33,096 bases of DNA from contig JAPOYS010000116.1 in NCBI GenBank assembly GCA_026706455.1, positions 1 through 33,096 on the forward strand, read 5' to 3'. Position numbers and translations under genes: made by a program. Source of the stretch: Chloroflexota bacterium (GTDB taxonomy: Bacteria; Chloroflexota; Anaerolineae; Aggregatilineales; Phototrophicaceae). Below the pieces are notes generated by a model, which had not been told where the DNA came from, ran no database searches, and worked only from the letters and a program-made list of their open reading frames with translations. Positions 9,263 to 17,297 of the stretch are shown one piece after another (within the stretch, counting starts at the first letter, position 1; each line of letters opens with the position of its first letter).

Positions 9263-10582
9263 ATGCTGCCTCCGTCTCAGACGCTATTCCGCAGCGGCGA
9301 GAGCATCTTGAAGCAAAAGGACAAACATACATCCAGCTACCTGCAGCTCATACGCGGCAACCGGGCTTTCCGGCACTTATGGGCGGGCCAGGTCATCAGC
9401 CTGACCGGCGACTGGTTCAACTTAATCGCGTCCGCCGCCTTGATCGCGACCTTGACGCAATCGGGCACAGCCATCGGCGGGCTCTTTGTGGTGCGGATGG
9501 TGGCGCCCTTCCTGGTCAGCCCCATCGCCGGAGTCATCGCCGATCGCTACAATCGCAAAGCCATCGTCATCACCACCGATGCGCTGCGCTGTTTCGTCGT
9601 GCTCGCCTTCGTGCTCGTGCGCGAGCCGCAGCATGTCTGGCTTATCTATGTGCTGACCGCGGTGCAGAGCGCGTCGCAGGGCTTCTATTTTCCAGCCTGG
9701 AACGCCATGCTGCCGGATATCACCGCGCCACATGAACTGGGCATCGCCAATGCAATTTCCTCAGCCACCTGGTCGGTGATGCTCGCCTTTGGCGCCGCGC
9801 TCGGCGGCTTGGTCTCGGGCGTAATCGGCGTCTATCCCGCTTTCGTCATTGATGCCGCCACCTTTATACTCAGCGCGCTCATCATCTCGCGCATGCCCTA
9901 CCAGTCCACCCTCGACCGCGCCTCCGACCTATCGATGACGGCCGGCATCCGCCAGTATATCGACGGTCTGCGCTACCTGCGCCGGCACGTCGACACCTTT
10001 TCCATCGCCATCCAGAAAGCCACTCTCGGCTTCTGCGTCATCGGCTTCTTTCAAGTCGCGCAGGTGACGATCGCCGAGCAGCATTTCCCAATCGGCGAAG
10101 GCGGCAGCATTACCATGGGCTTAATCTACGTCATGGCTGGCATCGGTTCAGGACTCAGCCCGATTCTCGGGCGCAATTGGGCGCGCGATCGCGATCGCCG
10201 TCTGCGCCTGATGATCGCCTTGGGTTACGTTTGCTCGGCGCTCGGCTTCCTGGTCTGTTCCAGCCTGATCTCTCTGCCTGTTGTATTGATCGGCGCGCTT
10301 CTGCGCGGGGTCGGCGGCGGGTTGATCTGGGTCTTGGGCACGCAGTTGCTGCTGCAGATTGTGCCCAACGAAGTGCGGGGGCGCGTATTTTCCACCGAAT
10401 TCGCTCTGTATACGCTCTTCGCCGCCGTCTCATCCGGCGGGACGGGCCGGCTCATTGATACATCGCTGGGCGTAAGCGGCGTGCTTGCGCTTGGCGCACT
10501 TTTGCTCTTGATTCCGACGACGCTCTGGCTCGCCTGGATATATTTCGGCAAGCGCGATTTGATCGCGACGCAGGCGGCGTGA
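9263..10582 (+). CDS. MFS transporter (EntS/MFS_3-like exporter)
   Basis: This 439-residue cytoplasmic-membrane protein has about twelve hydrophobic segments, typical of the major facilitator superfamily. The N-terminal half shows FRHLWAGQVISLTGDWFN and the loop 2-3 signature ADRYNRKAIVI; the C-terminal half contains GALLRGVGGGLIWVLGTQLLLQ and NEVRGRVFS, both typical of the MFS_3/enterobactin-exporter-like group, so efflux of a small molecule is more likely than uptake. The substrate cannot be inferred. An alternative start is TTG 9308, just before LKQKDKH; the ATG used here has no clear ribosome site. It is divergent from sqdB (gap about 245 bases) and followed by a hairpin repeat copy. Confidence 0.85.
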   Translation: MLPPSQTLFRSGESILKQKDKHTSSYLQLIRGNRAFRHLWAGQVISLTGDWFNLIASAALIATLTQSGTAIGGLFVVRMVAPFLVSPIAGVIADRYNRKAIVITTDALRCFVVLAFVLVREPQHVWLIYVLTAVQSASQGFYFPAWNAMLPDITAPHELGIANAISSATWSVMLAFGAALGGLVSGVIGVYPAFVIDAATFILSALIISRMPYQSTLDRASDLSMTAGIRQYIDGLRYLRRHVDTFSIAIQKATLGFCVIGFFQVAQVTIAEQHFPIGEGGSITMGLIYVMAGIGSGLSPILGRNWARDRDRRLRLMIALGYVCSALGFLVCSSLISLPVVLIGALLRGVGGGLIWVLGTQLLLQIVPNEVRGRVFSTEFALYTLFAAVSSGGTGRLIDTSLGVSGVLALGALLLLIPTTLWLAWIYFGKRDLIATQAA

Positions 10583-10663
10583 TGGACAAGGATGGACAGC
10601 GTAATCAGTGCGGAATCTTAGTAGAACCAATAAAGTAATGCAAGTTTCACTAGAGCAACGATT

Positions 10664-10739
10664 TGTAGAGGCGACATACCATGTCGCCCGAAGCCACAAG
10701 TCGCAGCGGCAGCGGGCGACCTGATAGCTCGCCCCTACA
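10664..10739. repeat. Paired-hairpin dispersed repeat, copy A
   Basis: The ends are inverted copies (TGTAGAGGCGA at the left, TCGCCCCTACA at the right). Each end folds on itself: GGCGACAT/ATGTCGCC with a 3-base loop (10670-10688), and GGGCGA---CTGATAG---TCGCCC (from about 10714). The two hairpins are separated by about 22 bases. It lies between the MFS and DapA-family genes and is related to copies at 12914, 20054 and 23143. Confidence 0.8.
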
Positions 10740-10764
10740 TTCGTAACAATTCAGAGGAATAAAA

Positions 10765-11667
10765 ATGAAAATCTACGGCATCGCGCCACCCATGGTGACG
10801 CCTTTCACGGACGATGAAACCGTTGACGAATCACTGCTGCGCGCCGAAGTCGAATACCTGATCACTGAGGCGGGCGTGCACGGCGTCGCCGTCGGCGGCA
10901 GCACCGGCGAAGGTCACACGCTGACGACGGATGAACTGCGGCAGGTCGTCGGCGCCGCCTGCGAGGTCGCGGCTGGACGCGCGCCGGTCATCGCCGGCAT
11001 CATCGTCGACAGCACGCGCCAAGCCATCGAGAAAGCGGAGGCGCTGGCCGACCTGGATGTCGCCGCGCTGCAGGTGACGCCCGTGCATTATCTATTCCGT
11101 CCCACGGATGAGATGACCTTCGAGCATTTCGCCAGGCTGGCGGATAGCGCGGCCCAGCCAGTCATGATCTACAACGTCGTGCCTTGGAACTATTGTTCGC
11201 CCGCCCTGCTCGACCGCATGATGCGCGAGATCGACGGGCTCATCGGCGTCAAGCAGAGCGCTGGCGACCTTAAGCTGCTGGCTGACCTGCTGCTGGCATC
11301 GTCCGATGCGGGCATCATCATGTCGGCCGTGGACGCGCTGCTGTACCCGTCCTTTTGCCTCGGCGCGCACGGCGCCATCGCCGCGATTCTGACGGCCGCG
11401 CCCGAGTTATGCGTCGCGCTTTGGAATCAAGTCCAGGCGGGCGATCACGCCGCCGCCTTTGAGACGCATCGGAAGCTGCTGCCCATCTTCAACGCCCTCG
11501 AAGCCGACAACATGCCGGCCAACGTCAAGACAGCGCTGGCTTTGCAAGGACGCCCCGCTGGCAAGCCGCGCAAGCCGATGCCCGAAAGCTCGGCCCAGCA
11601 GCGCGCCGCTATCGAAGCGGCATTGCTCAATGCGGGGGTGAAGCTGGCGGCCGGGGCCTTCGCCTGA
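10765..11667 (+). CDS. DapA-family (DHDPS/N-acetylneuraminate lyase) aldolase
   Basis: This class I aldolase has a TIM-barrel fold and 300 residues, normal for the family. Signatures: GGSTGEG at 44-50 (phosphate/carboxylate-binding loop), YNVVP with the catalytic Tyr136, and the Schiff-base Lys163 in IGVKQSAGD. The family includes dihydrodipicolinate synthase, N-acetylneuraminate lyase and 2-keto-3-deoxy-sugar-acid aldolases. A role in lysine synthesis is less likely because the neighbour is a convergent enolase-superfamily sugar-acid dehydratase only 9 bases away; a 2-keto-3-deoxy acid cleaving enzyme would fit. That assignment is inference. AGAGGA stands 8 bases before the ATG. The start is fixed by the conserved YGIAPPMVTPF at the N-terminus. 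Confidence 0.9.
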   Translation: MKIYGIAPPMVTPFTDDETVDESLLRAEVEYLITEAGVHGVAVGGSTGEGHTLTTDELRQVVGAACEVAAGRAPVIAGIIVDSTRQAIEKAEALADLDVAALQVTPVHYLFRPTDEMTFEHFARLADSAAQPVMIYNVVPWNYCSPALLDRMMREIDGLIGVKQSAGDLKLLADLLLASSDAGIIMSAVDALLYPSFCLGAHGAIAAILTAAPELCVALWNQVQAGDHAAAFETHRKLLPIFNALEADNMPANVKTALALQGRPAGKPRKPMPESSAQQRAAIEAALLNAGVKLAAGAFA

Positions 11668-11676
11668 GGCAGCCCG

Positions 11677-12846
11677 TCAATCGACTCGGTAGCGCTGCAA
11701 GGCCTCCCGATTCAACTCAATGCCCAAGCCCGGCTTCTGTGGCAGCGCTATTTCGCCGTCGATCATTTCCAATTCGTCGGCGACAAGTTCATCGCGCAAG
11801 ACCGACTCTGACAAGCCCGCCGGCAGGTACTCGATGTAGGGGCAGCAAGCGGTGGCGAATCCCAGATGCGCGCTGGCCGCGATGCCGATGCCGGTTTTCC
11901 AGCAATGCGGCACGATCAGCCGTCCGTGATCAGCCGCCAATTGCGCCACCTTGCGCGCTTCGCTGAAGCCACCTACGCGGCCGACATCCGGCTGTAAGAC
12001 ATCCAGCTTGCCGCGCTGCGCCAAATCGATGAATTCCCAATGCGTGTTCTGCCACTCGCCGGCGGCGATGCGGATGGGAGAATGGTCGCAGATAAAAGCG
12101 TAGCCCTCGAGATCGTCGATATTGACGGGCGTCTCCAGGAAGAAGAGATCATAGGGCGCCAACTGCTCAATCACCCGCAGCGCCGTCCGCGCGTCAGACC
12201 AGGCATAGGCGACATCTACCATCAGCGTCATCTCGCGTCCAACCGCCGCGCGACACTCGGCGACGATGTCGGCGATATGATCATCATGTTCCTGCAAAGC
12301 GTTGTGCGAGTAAGGTCCATTGATGCAGATCTCGAGCTTGGCCGCCTTAAAACCATGCGCCTGCGCGCCCAGCAGCTTTGCCACTAGCGACTCGCGATAT
12401 TCGCGCAAGGTGTCGCCAGTGGGCAAGAGCGATGCGTAGGGAACGATCGAGTCCTTGACCGCGCCGCCCAGCAGCTTGTAGATTGGCAGGCCCAGCGCCT
12501 TGCCCTTGATATCCCAGAGCGCCATATCAATCGCGCCCAGCGCGCAGATTAAGGCGCCCCGCCGGCCATTCATCTTCGAGCCGCTGTAAAGCTGCTGCCA
12601 GATCGCCTCCGGCTGCAGCGGATCTGCCCCCAGCAGCATCTCCTCGAGACCGAGTCCCATGATGTGCGTGCCCATCGCCTGGATGCAGGCGCGCGCGATC
12701 CAGGGGTTGACATCGGTCTCGCCGATGCCGATTATGCCCTCATCGGTGTGGATTTCGACCACCAGATTGTCCTGCGCCGATGAGCAGGCTTCGGTGTGGT
12801 ATTCGGGAACGAGCAAGACGTGGCAGTCAATGCGGGTGATCTTCAT
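11677..12846 (-). CDS. Mandelate racemase/muconate lactonizing enzyme-family dehydratase
   Basis: This enolase-superfamily enzyme (389 residues) probably dehydrates a sugar acid to a 2-keto-3-deoxy acid, with Mg-stabilised enolate chemistry. Start 12846 is chosen because AGGA sits 6 bases upstream and the protein begins MKITRIDCHVL, as the family does. Visible residues: capping domain about 1-125; metal ligands Asp201 (VDVAYAWSD), Glu228 (FLETP) and Glu254 (AAGEW); Asp277 (LQPDVGR) and His304 (VPHCWKTG) as the Asp-His dyad. The normal K-x-K on strand two is Lys170-Leu-Glu172, so the second lysine is absent. That favours a His-driven dehydration and makes a two-base racemase unlikely. It is convergent with the aldolase gene; the exact substrate is unknown. 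Confidence 0.9.
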   Translation of the reverse strand: MKITRIDCHVLLVPEYHTEACSSAQDNLVVEIHTDEGIIGIGETDVNPWIARACIQAMGTHIMGLGLEEMLLGADPLQPEAIWQQLYSGSKMNGRRGALICALGAIDMALWDIKGKALGLPIYKLLGGAVKDSIVPYASLLPTGDTLREYRESLVAKLLGAQAHGFKAAKLEICINGPYSHNALQEHDDHIADIVAECRAAVGREMTLMVDVAYAWSDARTALRVIEQLAPYDLFFLETPVNIDDLEGYAFICDHSPIRIAAGEWQNTHWEFIDLAQRGKLDVLQPDVGRVGGFSEARKVAQLAADHGRLIVPHCWKTGIGIAASAHLGFATACCPYIEYLPAGLSESVLRDELVADELEMIDGEIALPQKPGLGIELNREALQRYRVD

Positions 12847-12913
12847 TAGGATTCCTGTTCTCACTAATTTGCTACGGCGGCACAGAAGTAGCTCCTGCAA
12901 AATAATTAGAAAT

Positions 12914-13035
12914 TGTAGGGGCGACTGACTCGCAGTGTCGGCGGTCGGTGTCTACGTGACCTACGCGCGGCGGTGAGACGCCCTCTCCGCAACCGGTATC
13001 TGTTCATGCGGGCGAGTCACCGGCTCGCTCCTACA
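12914..13035. repeat. Paired-hairpin dispersed repeat, copy B (diverged)
   Basis: The ends match the other copies (TGTAGGGGCGAC at 12914; CGCTCCTACA ending at 13035). The internal spacer is longer (about 65 bases), and both hairpins carry mismatches, so this copy looks older. It fills most of the 260-base gap between the dehydratase start and the GH42-like gene end. Confidence 0.6.
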
Positions 13036-13106
13036 GTTTCCATTGATGATTCGCATGACTAAGTTGGAATTACCGAGATTCCTATCAGCTAGGCATGTGA
13101 TCGCGG

Positions 13107-15308
13107 TCAAGGCGATAGCAGGACGCAAGCCAGGTTGGCGCCTTCAACGCGAACCGTGATCGTGTCGGCGCTCTCTTCTATCAGGTTGTCTCCCAGCAGA
13201 TCAATGGCGCCGCTGAACCCATCTTTTGGGATCGATTCCTCGACTGTACGCGCCGACGGATTCACCAAGAACCAGGCTTCCTGTCCCCGGTACTGGCGGC
13301 GCCGGCGCAGCAGCCGTCCGCAGCAGTCGCCTTCCACGCCAGCCGCGCGCAGCAAACCCGCCAAGAAGCCGTCCGTTCCCGCGTCGGATGCGCGATGAGC
13401 CAGCGCGCCGAAGCCGAGGAAGGTTCCAATCAAGATGGCGTGCCCGGCGCCGATGCGATTGACGACGCCAGCCACCTCGCCACCGCAGGTCAAGATGGGC
13501 TCGGCGGTCGTCGGCAGCAAGGTCTGAAGATAGAAATTCGCCCGGATCTCCATGCTGGAGTGTTGCCCGCTGCCCGACAGCACGGTCGGCGCCTCGAATT
13601 CGCCAAAGCGCCGTTCTTCGGGCATCCAGCGCTGCTGCGCGCCCGGCTCCTTGACCAGCGCCAAGGCGCCGTGCCGAGCGCCGAAGAGCTCTTCGCCGCC
13701 GGCAACCAACTGGGTCAGCGCGCTCCAACCGTATTTGTCCCAGCGGCCCGGGCAAGCCTCCGCGATCAAAGTACCGCCCATCTCGACGAAGGACCCCAGA
13801 TGCGCAAAGTAGTCGCCATCCAAACTGAGCGGCATCGTAAGCACTGCCGCTTTGTACTGCGTCAGCTCGCCGGCGGCTACTTCTTCGGCATCGAAGAAAT
13901 CCACCGCCACGCCCATGCGCCACAGACGCGCGTACCAACCGCGCATGTTATAGCGATAATGCTGAATGACATCGCCGTTGCAGGCTTGGAAGAAATGATA
14001 GGCGTCCTCGTTCACCAGCAGCGCGACTTGCGCCCGCGGCGGCTGCGACTGCGCGAAGAACTCGCCCTGGCGCTGAATCGCCTTGCCAATACGGCTCACA
14101 GCGGTCATGCGCTCGGAGGCGTCGCCGGTCGAGTCTAGCAGCCCGAAGCCATTCGCCTCTTTCCAAAAGCGCTCGACCCGATGGTTCCAGAAGCTGATGC
14201 CGGTCATGCCGCCAGCCAGCCCAGCCAGGATCCAGACGCGCAGATCCGTCGGCGTCGGCGTCCGCCCGAAATGCAGCGAGGTCGAGATGGGTCCGCCCTG
14301 AAACTCAGCGCCCCAAAGCGCGCGATCGCGCCCGTTTGCGCCGCGCGCCAGATCGGTGCAGAGCATCATCTCTTCCCAGATTTCGTTGCGCAGCGCCCCC
14401 TCTTCGTTCTCCACCGGGTCGTCCCAGGGATGGCCATTATTCCATTTCGGGTAGTTGCTGGTTCCAAAGAAGTCGCCGACGCGCGCCCAGCGCCACTCGG
14501 CGCCCGAGCCGACGCGCGGCGTATCGGCGTGGCTGAAGACGGGCCGCCGGTAGGGATCGTGCGCGCGCAGCGCTTCCGTCTTGAAAGCCAACTGCCGCGC
14601 CATATACACATCGTCCATGAAATAGCGCCAGTCTATGAAGGGCGCCAGCGGCTCCTCTCGCCGCGGCGGCTCGACCTCGTCCCAGCTCGCATAGTTGATT
14701 TGCCAGGTCGCGTTCAGCTGCGCCAGCGTCTTGTACTTGCCCCGCAGCCACTCGCGGAAACGCGCCAGCGTATGCGGACAGTAACAGAAGCCCAACTTGC
14801 CGGCTGTATTGGGCCAGAAGCCGATCTCCTGAAATGTATTCCAAGCCCAGATATTCTTGTATTGCCCCAAGGTCCGCGCCAGCTCGGCGATGAAGCGCGC
14901 CGCCGCTTTGCGCGCGCCGGGATGATCCCAGCAGGGTCCCGGCTTGCCATCCATCGGAATCGTGTATTGCGTCGGCTGGTTGTGCCGCCGCCCATCGCTG
15001 TAGACAAAATGGCAATCGGGATACTTGCGCCAGAGCCAAGCCGGCGCTTGCTCCATCGTCAAGCCCAGGTAGACGCCCAGATCCAGCTCATCGGCGCGCC
15101 GCAATACTTGCTCAAGGCGCGAGAAATCGTAATCGCCTTCGCGCCTTTCATCGGCCGACCAATGCTCCTGAATCTTGATCATGTTGAAGCCGTAATCTTT
15201 CAGCAGCGGCAGGTCGCGCAGGACGCCGTCCAGATCGAGGCAGGGCTCGCGGTAAACATGCGTCCCCCAGGGAAATAGGCCGCCGCCGAAGACGGGACTA
15301 AGGCTCAT
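13107..15308 (-). CDS. Glycoside hydrolase family 42-like beta-galactosidase homologue
   Basis: The 733-residue protein has no signal peptide, so it acts in the cytoplasm on imported oligosaccharides. Its N-terminal TIM barrel aligns with GH42: FPWGTHVYREP, IKIQEHWS, WLWRKYPD, the acid/base region NTFQEIGFW (Glu161) and a nucleophile candidate Glu335 in LWGAEFQGGP. A glutamine-amidotransferase-like trimerisation domain follows from about 420 (VALLVNEDAYHFF), with a small C-terminal beta domain. Two things are odd: the clan-A Asn before the acid/base Glu is Gln160, and the Cys4 zinc site of many GH42 enzymes is reduced to CYC (175-177). The specificity may therefore differ from beta-galactoside. 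AAGGAG lies 6 bases before the ATG and overlaps the LplC stop, so it is translated as the last gene of the importer operon. Confidence 0.85.
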   Translation of the reverse strand: MSLSPVFGGGLFPWGTHVYREPCLDLDGVLRDLPLLKDYGFNMIKIQEHWSADERREGDYDFSRLEQVLRRADELDLGVYLGLTMEQAPAWLWRKYPDCHFVYSDGRRHNQPTQYTIPMDGKPGPCWDHPGARKAAARFIAELARTLGQYKNIWAWNTFQEIGFWPNTAGKLGFCYCPHTLARFREWLRGKYKTLAQLNATWQINYASWDEVEPPRREEPLAPFIDWRYFMDDVYMARQLAFKTEALRAHDPYRRPVFSHADTPRVGSGAEWRWARVGDFFGTSNYPKWNNGHPWDDPVENEEGALRNEIWEEMMLCTDLARGANGRDRALWGAEFQGGPISTSLHFGRTPTPTDLRVWILAGLAGGMTGISFWNHRVERFWKEANGFGLLDSTGDASERMTAVSRIGKAIQRQGEFFAQSQPPRAQVALLVNEDAYHFFQACNGDVIQHYRYNMRGWYARLWRMGVAVDFFDAEEVAAGELTQYKAAVLTMPLSLDGDYFAHLGSFVEMGGTLIAEACPGRWDKYGWSALTQLVAGGEELFGARHGALALVKEPGAQQRWMPEERRFGEFEAPTVLSGSGQHSSMEIRANFYLQTLLPTTAEPILTCGGEVAGVVNRIGAGHAILIGTFLGFGALAHRASDAGTDGFLAGLLRAAGVEGDCCGRLLRRRRQYRGQEAWFLVNPSARTVEESIPKDGFSGAIDLLGDNLIEESADTITVRVEGANLACVLLSP

Positions 15309-15311
15309 CAG

Positions 15312-16193
15312 CTACTCCTTCAGCGCGCCCAGGCGGATGCCGGCAATGAAGTAGCGCTGCAAAAAGGGATAGACGACCAGAATCGGCACGGTCGCCACAA
15401 CAATCTGCGCGCCGCGGATCGCCCGATCCGACAGCCGCTGCAAATCTTGCGGGTTGATGCCTACCTGTGTCAAATCCAAGGTGACGATCACGGTGCGCAA
15501 GAAGGTCTGCATCGGATAATTGGCGGTATCGGTCATGTAGATGAGCGCGTCGAACCAGGCGTTCCAGTGGTTGACCGCCGAGAGCAGGGTCAGCGTTGCG
15601 ATGGCCGGCAGCGACAATGGAATGTAGATGTGCCATAGCACGCGCCAATGCGAAGCGCCGTCGATCAGAGCCGATTCCTCCAATTCTTTCGGCACGCCGC
15701 GGAAAAAGTTCATCATCAAAATCACGCTGAAGATCGGCAGCGCGTTCGGCAATATCAGCGCGCCCAGCGTATTCAGCAGCCCCAAGCTCTTCACCACCAG
15801 AAACAGAGGAATTAAGCCGCCGTCGAAGAGCATGGCGAAGACGAAAAACCAGATGAAAATCGTGCGGCCCCGGAACACGCGCGGCGTCTTCGATAGCGGG
15901 TAAGCCGTAAGAATGATCAGGAGCATGTTCAAACTTGTTCCGGTCAGCACCCGAATCACCGAAATCAGAAAGGAGCGCACAAAGTTACGCGAGCCCATGA
16001 CCTGCTCGTAATTCTCCAGCGTGAAGTCAACGGGCCAGAACGAGACGAAGCCGCCGGTCGCCGGCGCCCGCCCGCTCAGCGATACGGCAAAGATATGCGC
16101 CAGCGGCGCCAGGCACAGCAAAGCGAAAAGCGTCAGAAATACATAATTGAAACCGTCGAAGAGTCGGCTGAAAAAAGTCGTATCGCGGATCAC
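15312..16193 (-). CDS. CUT1 ABC transporter permease, LplC/YtcP type
   Basis: This is one of two transmembrane subunits of a carbohydrate importer, with about six TM segments and 293 residues from this start. Segments include LAPLAHIFAVSLSG, GFVSFWPVDFTLENYEQV and the EAA coupling loop LEESALIDGASHWRVLWHIYIPLSLPA, which docks onto an ATPase. The C-terminus (PFLQRYFIAGIRLGALKE) is typical of the LplC group that transports complex oligosaccharides. The start is set at GTG 16193: GAGG lies 9 bases upstream and the codon falls 10 bases after the LplB stop, whereas the longer frame to 16256 would run deep into lplB. It is third of the structural genes behind gntR and 3 bases before the GH42-like gene. 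No ATPase is encoded nearby. Confidence 0.92.
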   Translation of the reverse strand: MIRDTTFFSRLFDGFNYVFLTLFALLCLAPLAHIFAVSLSGRAPATGGFVSFWPVDFTLENYEQVMGSRNFVRSFLISVIRVLTGTSLNMLLIILTAYPLSKTPRVFRGRTIFIWFFVFAMLFDGGLIPLFLVVKSLGLLNTLGALILPNALPIFSVILMMNFFRGVPKELEESALIDGASHWRVLWHIYIPLSLPAIATLTLLSAVNHWNAWFDALIYMTDTANYPMQTFLRTVIVTLDLTQVGINPQDLQRLSDRAIRGAQIVVATVPILVVYPFLQRYFIAGIRLGALKE

Positions 16194-16203
16194 GGCGCGA
16201 GCC

Positions 16204-17103
16204 TCACAGGATTTGGTAACCGGCGAAACGATCCGCCAGCCAATACGAAAGCGCAATCAAGATGAAGCCGATGAAGGATTTGAACAAGCCGACCGCCCCG
16301 GCCAGGCTGTACTGCGCCGAGATCAAGCCGACCCGATAGACGTAGGTATCGATGATGTCGCCCGTGCGGTAAACGGCCGGGCTGTACAGCGTCAGAATCT
16401 GCTCGAAGCCGGCCTGCAAGACATCGCCCAGGCTCAGCGCCGCCAGCAGCACAATCGTTGGCCGGATGCCCGGCAGCGTGATATGCCAGATGCGCCGGAA
16501 ACGCCCGGCGCCGTCAATGGCGGCCGCTTCATGCAGTACGGGATTGATAGCGGTCAGCGCCGCCAGATAGATGATGGTCGAGAAGCCGACGTTCTTCCAG
16601 AAGCCGGATGTGATCACCGTGCCGCGGAACCAGGAGTTGCTGCCCAGCCACAGTTGCGGCTCTACCCCAAGCGCGCGAATCGCCTGGTTGAGGATGCCGC
16701 CGGCCGACAAGATATCCAGCAATATGCCGCCCAATACGATCCAGGACAAGAAATAGGGCAGGTAAATCAGGGTCTGTATCGTGCGGCGAAACAGAATGCG
16801 GCGCGCCTCGTTCAGCAAGAGCGCCAGGATGATCGCCCCCACTTGGTCGGCGACGATCTTCGATATCGAAATGATCACAGTGTTGCTAAGGATCCGCCCG
16901 AATTCCGGCAGCGAAAACAGGAACTCAAAATTCTCCCAGCCGATCCAGGGCGAGCGGGCGAAGCCCTTGGCCGGGCTAAAGTCCTGAAAGGCGATCACCA
17001 CGCCGTACATCGGATAATAGCGGAACAGCAATACAAAGACGATCCCCGGCACGATCATGACGTACAGAGGCCAAGCGCGCTTCATGTACTGTCGGAAGAT
17101 CAT
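16204..17103 (-). CDS. CUT1 ABC transporter permease, LplB/YteP type
   Basis: This is the partner permease of the LplC-type protein, 299 residues from ATG 17103, with six TM segments. It begins MIFRQYMKRAWPLYVMIVPG, the usual LplB opening, followed by FRYYPMYGVVIAFQDFSP and NFEFLF; the EAA loop is LHEAAAIDGAGRFRRIWHITLPGIRP. The frame stays open to 17142, but those extra codons are the C-rich repeat read as protein, so they are excluded. A further ATG at 17085 is possible; no start has a good ribosome site. The 194-base gap to the binding-protein gene is filled by a G/C-rich paired hairpin element, which may lower permease expression relative to the binding protein. Confidence 0.92.
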   Translation of the reverse strand: MIFRQYMKRAWPLYVMIVPGIVFVLLFRYYPMYGVVIAFQDFSPAKGFARSPWIGWENFEFLFSLPEFGRILSNTVIISISKIVADQVGAIILALLLNEARRILFRRTIQTLIYLPYFLSWIVLGGILLDILSAGGILNQAIRALGVEPQLWLGSNSWFRGTVITSGFWKNVGFSTIIYLAALTAINPVLHEAAAIDGAGRFRRIWHITLPGIRPTIVLLAALSLGDVLQAGFEQILTLYSPAVYRTGDIIDTYVYRVGLISAQYSLAGAVGLFKSFIGFILIALSYWLADRFAGYQIL

Positions 17104-17113
17104 GGGGCGGCTT

Positions 17114-17290
17114 GCCCCCCACCCCAAACCCCTCCCCCACACGGAGGGAGGGGCTTAAAGCGATAAGTCATGAATGTATTGGCAATTTGCCACGCGGAAT
17201 TGGAGAGCAGGATTTCGCACATGGTAGCCTACTTCATGGAGTCTGTTCCCCCTCCCTCTTTATGGGGGAGGGGGCTAGGGGTGGGGGCGC
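17114..17290. repeat. C-rich/G-rich inverted element between binding protein and permease genes
   Basis: Left end GCCCCCCACCCC-AACCCCTCCC and right end GGGGGAGGGGG-CTAGGGGTGGGGGC are inverted copies about 175 bases apart. Each also forms its own hairpin: CCCCTCCC with GGGAGGGG at about 17130-17153, and CCCCCTCCC with GGGGGAGGGGG at about 17249-17274. The element starts 8 bases after the binding-protein stop and ends about 10 bases before the LplB start. It looks like a MITE- or BIME-like intergenic repeat and differs in sequence from the TGTAGGGGCGAC family. Confidence 0.7.
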
Positions 17291-17297
17291 ATTCAGG

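Noticed and set aside
14181..15278. Long plus-strand open frame (365 codons) opposite the GH42-like gene
   Set aside because: It lies wholly antisense to a gene with clear family motifs, its translation is Arg/Gln/Ala-rich without any domain, and such frames are common in GC-rich DNA.
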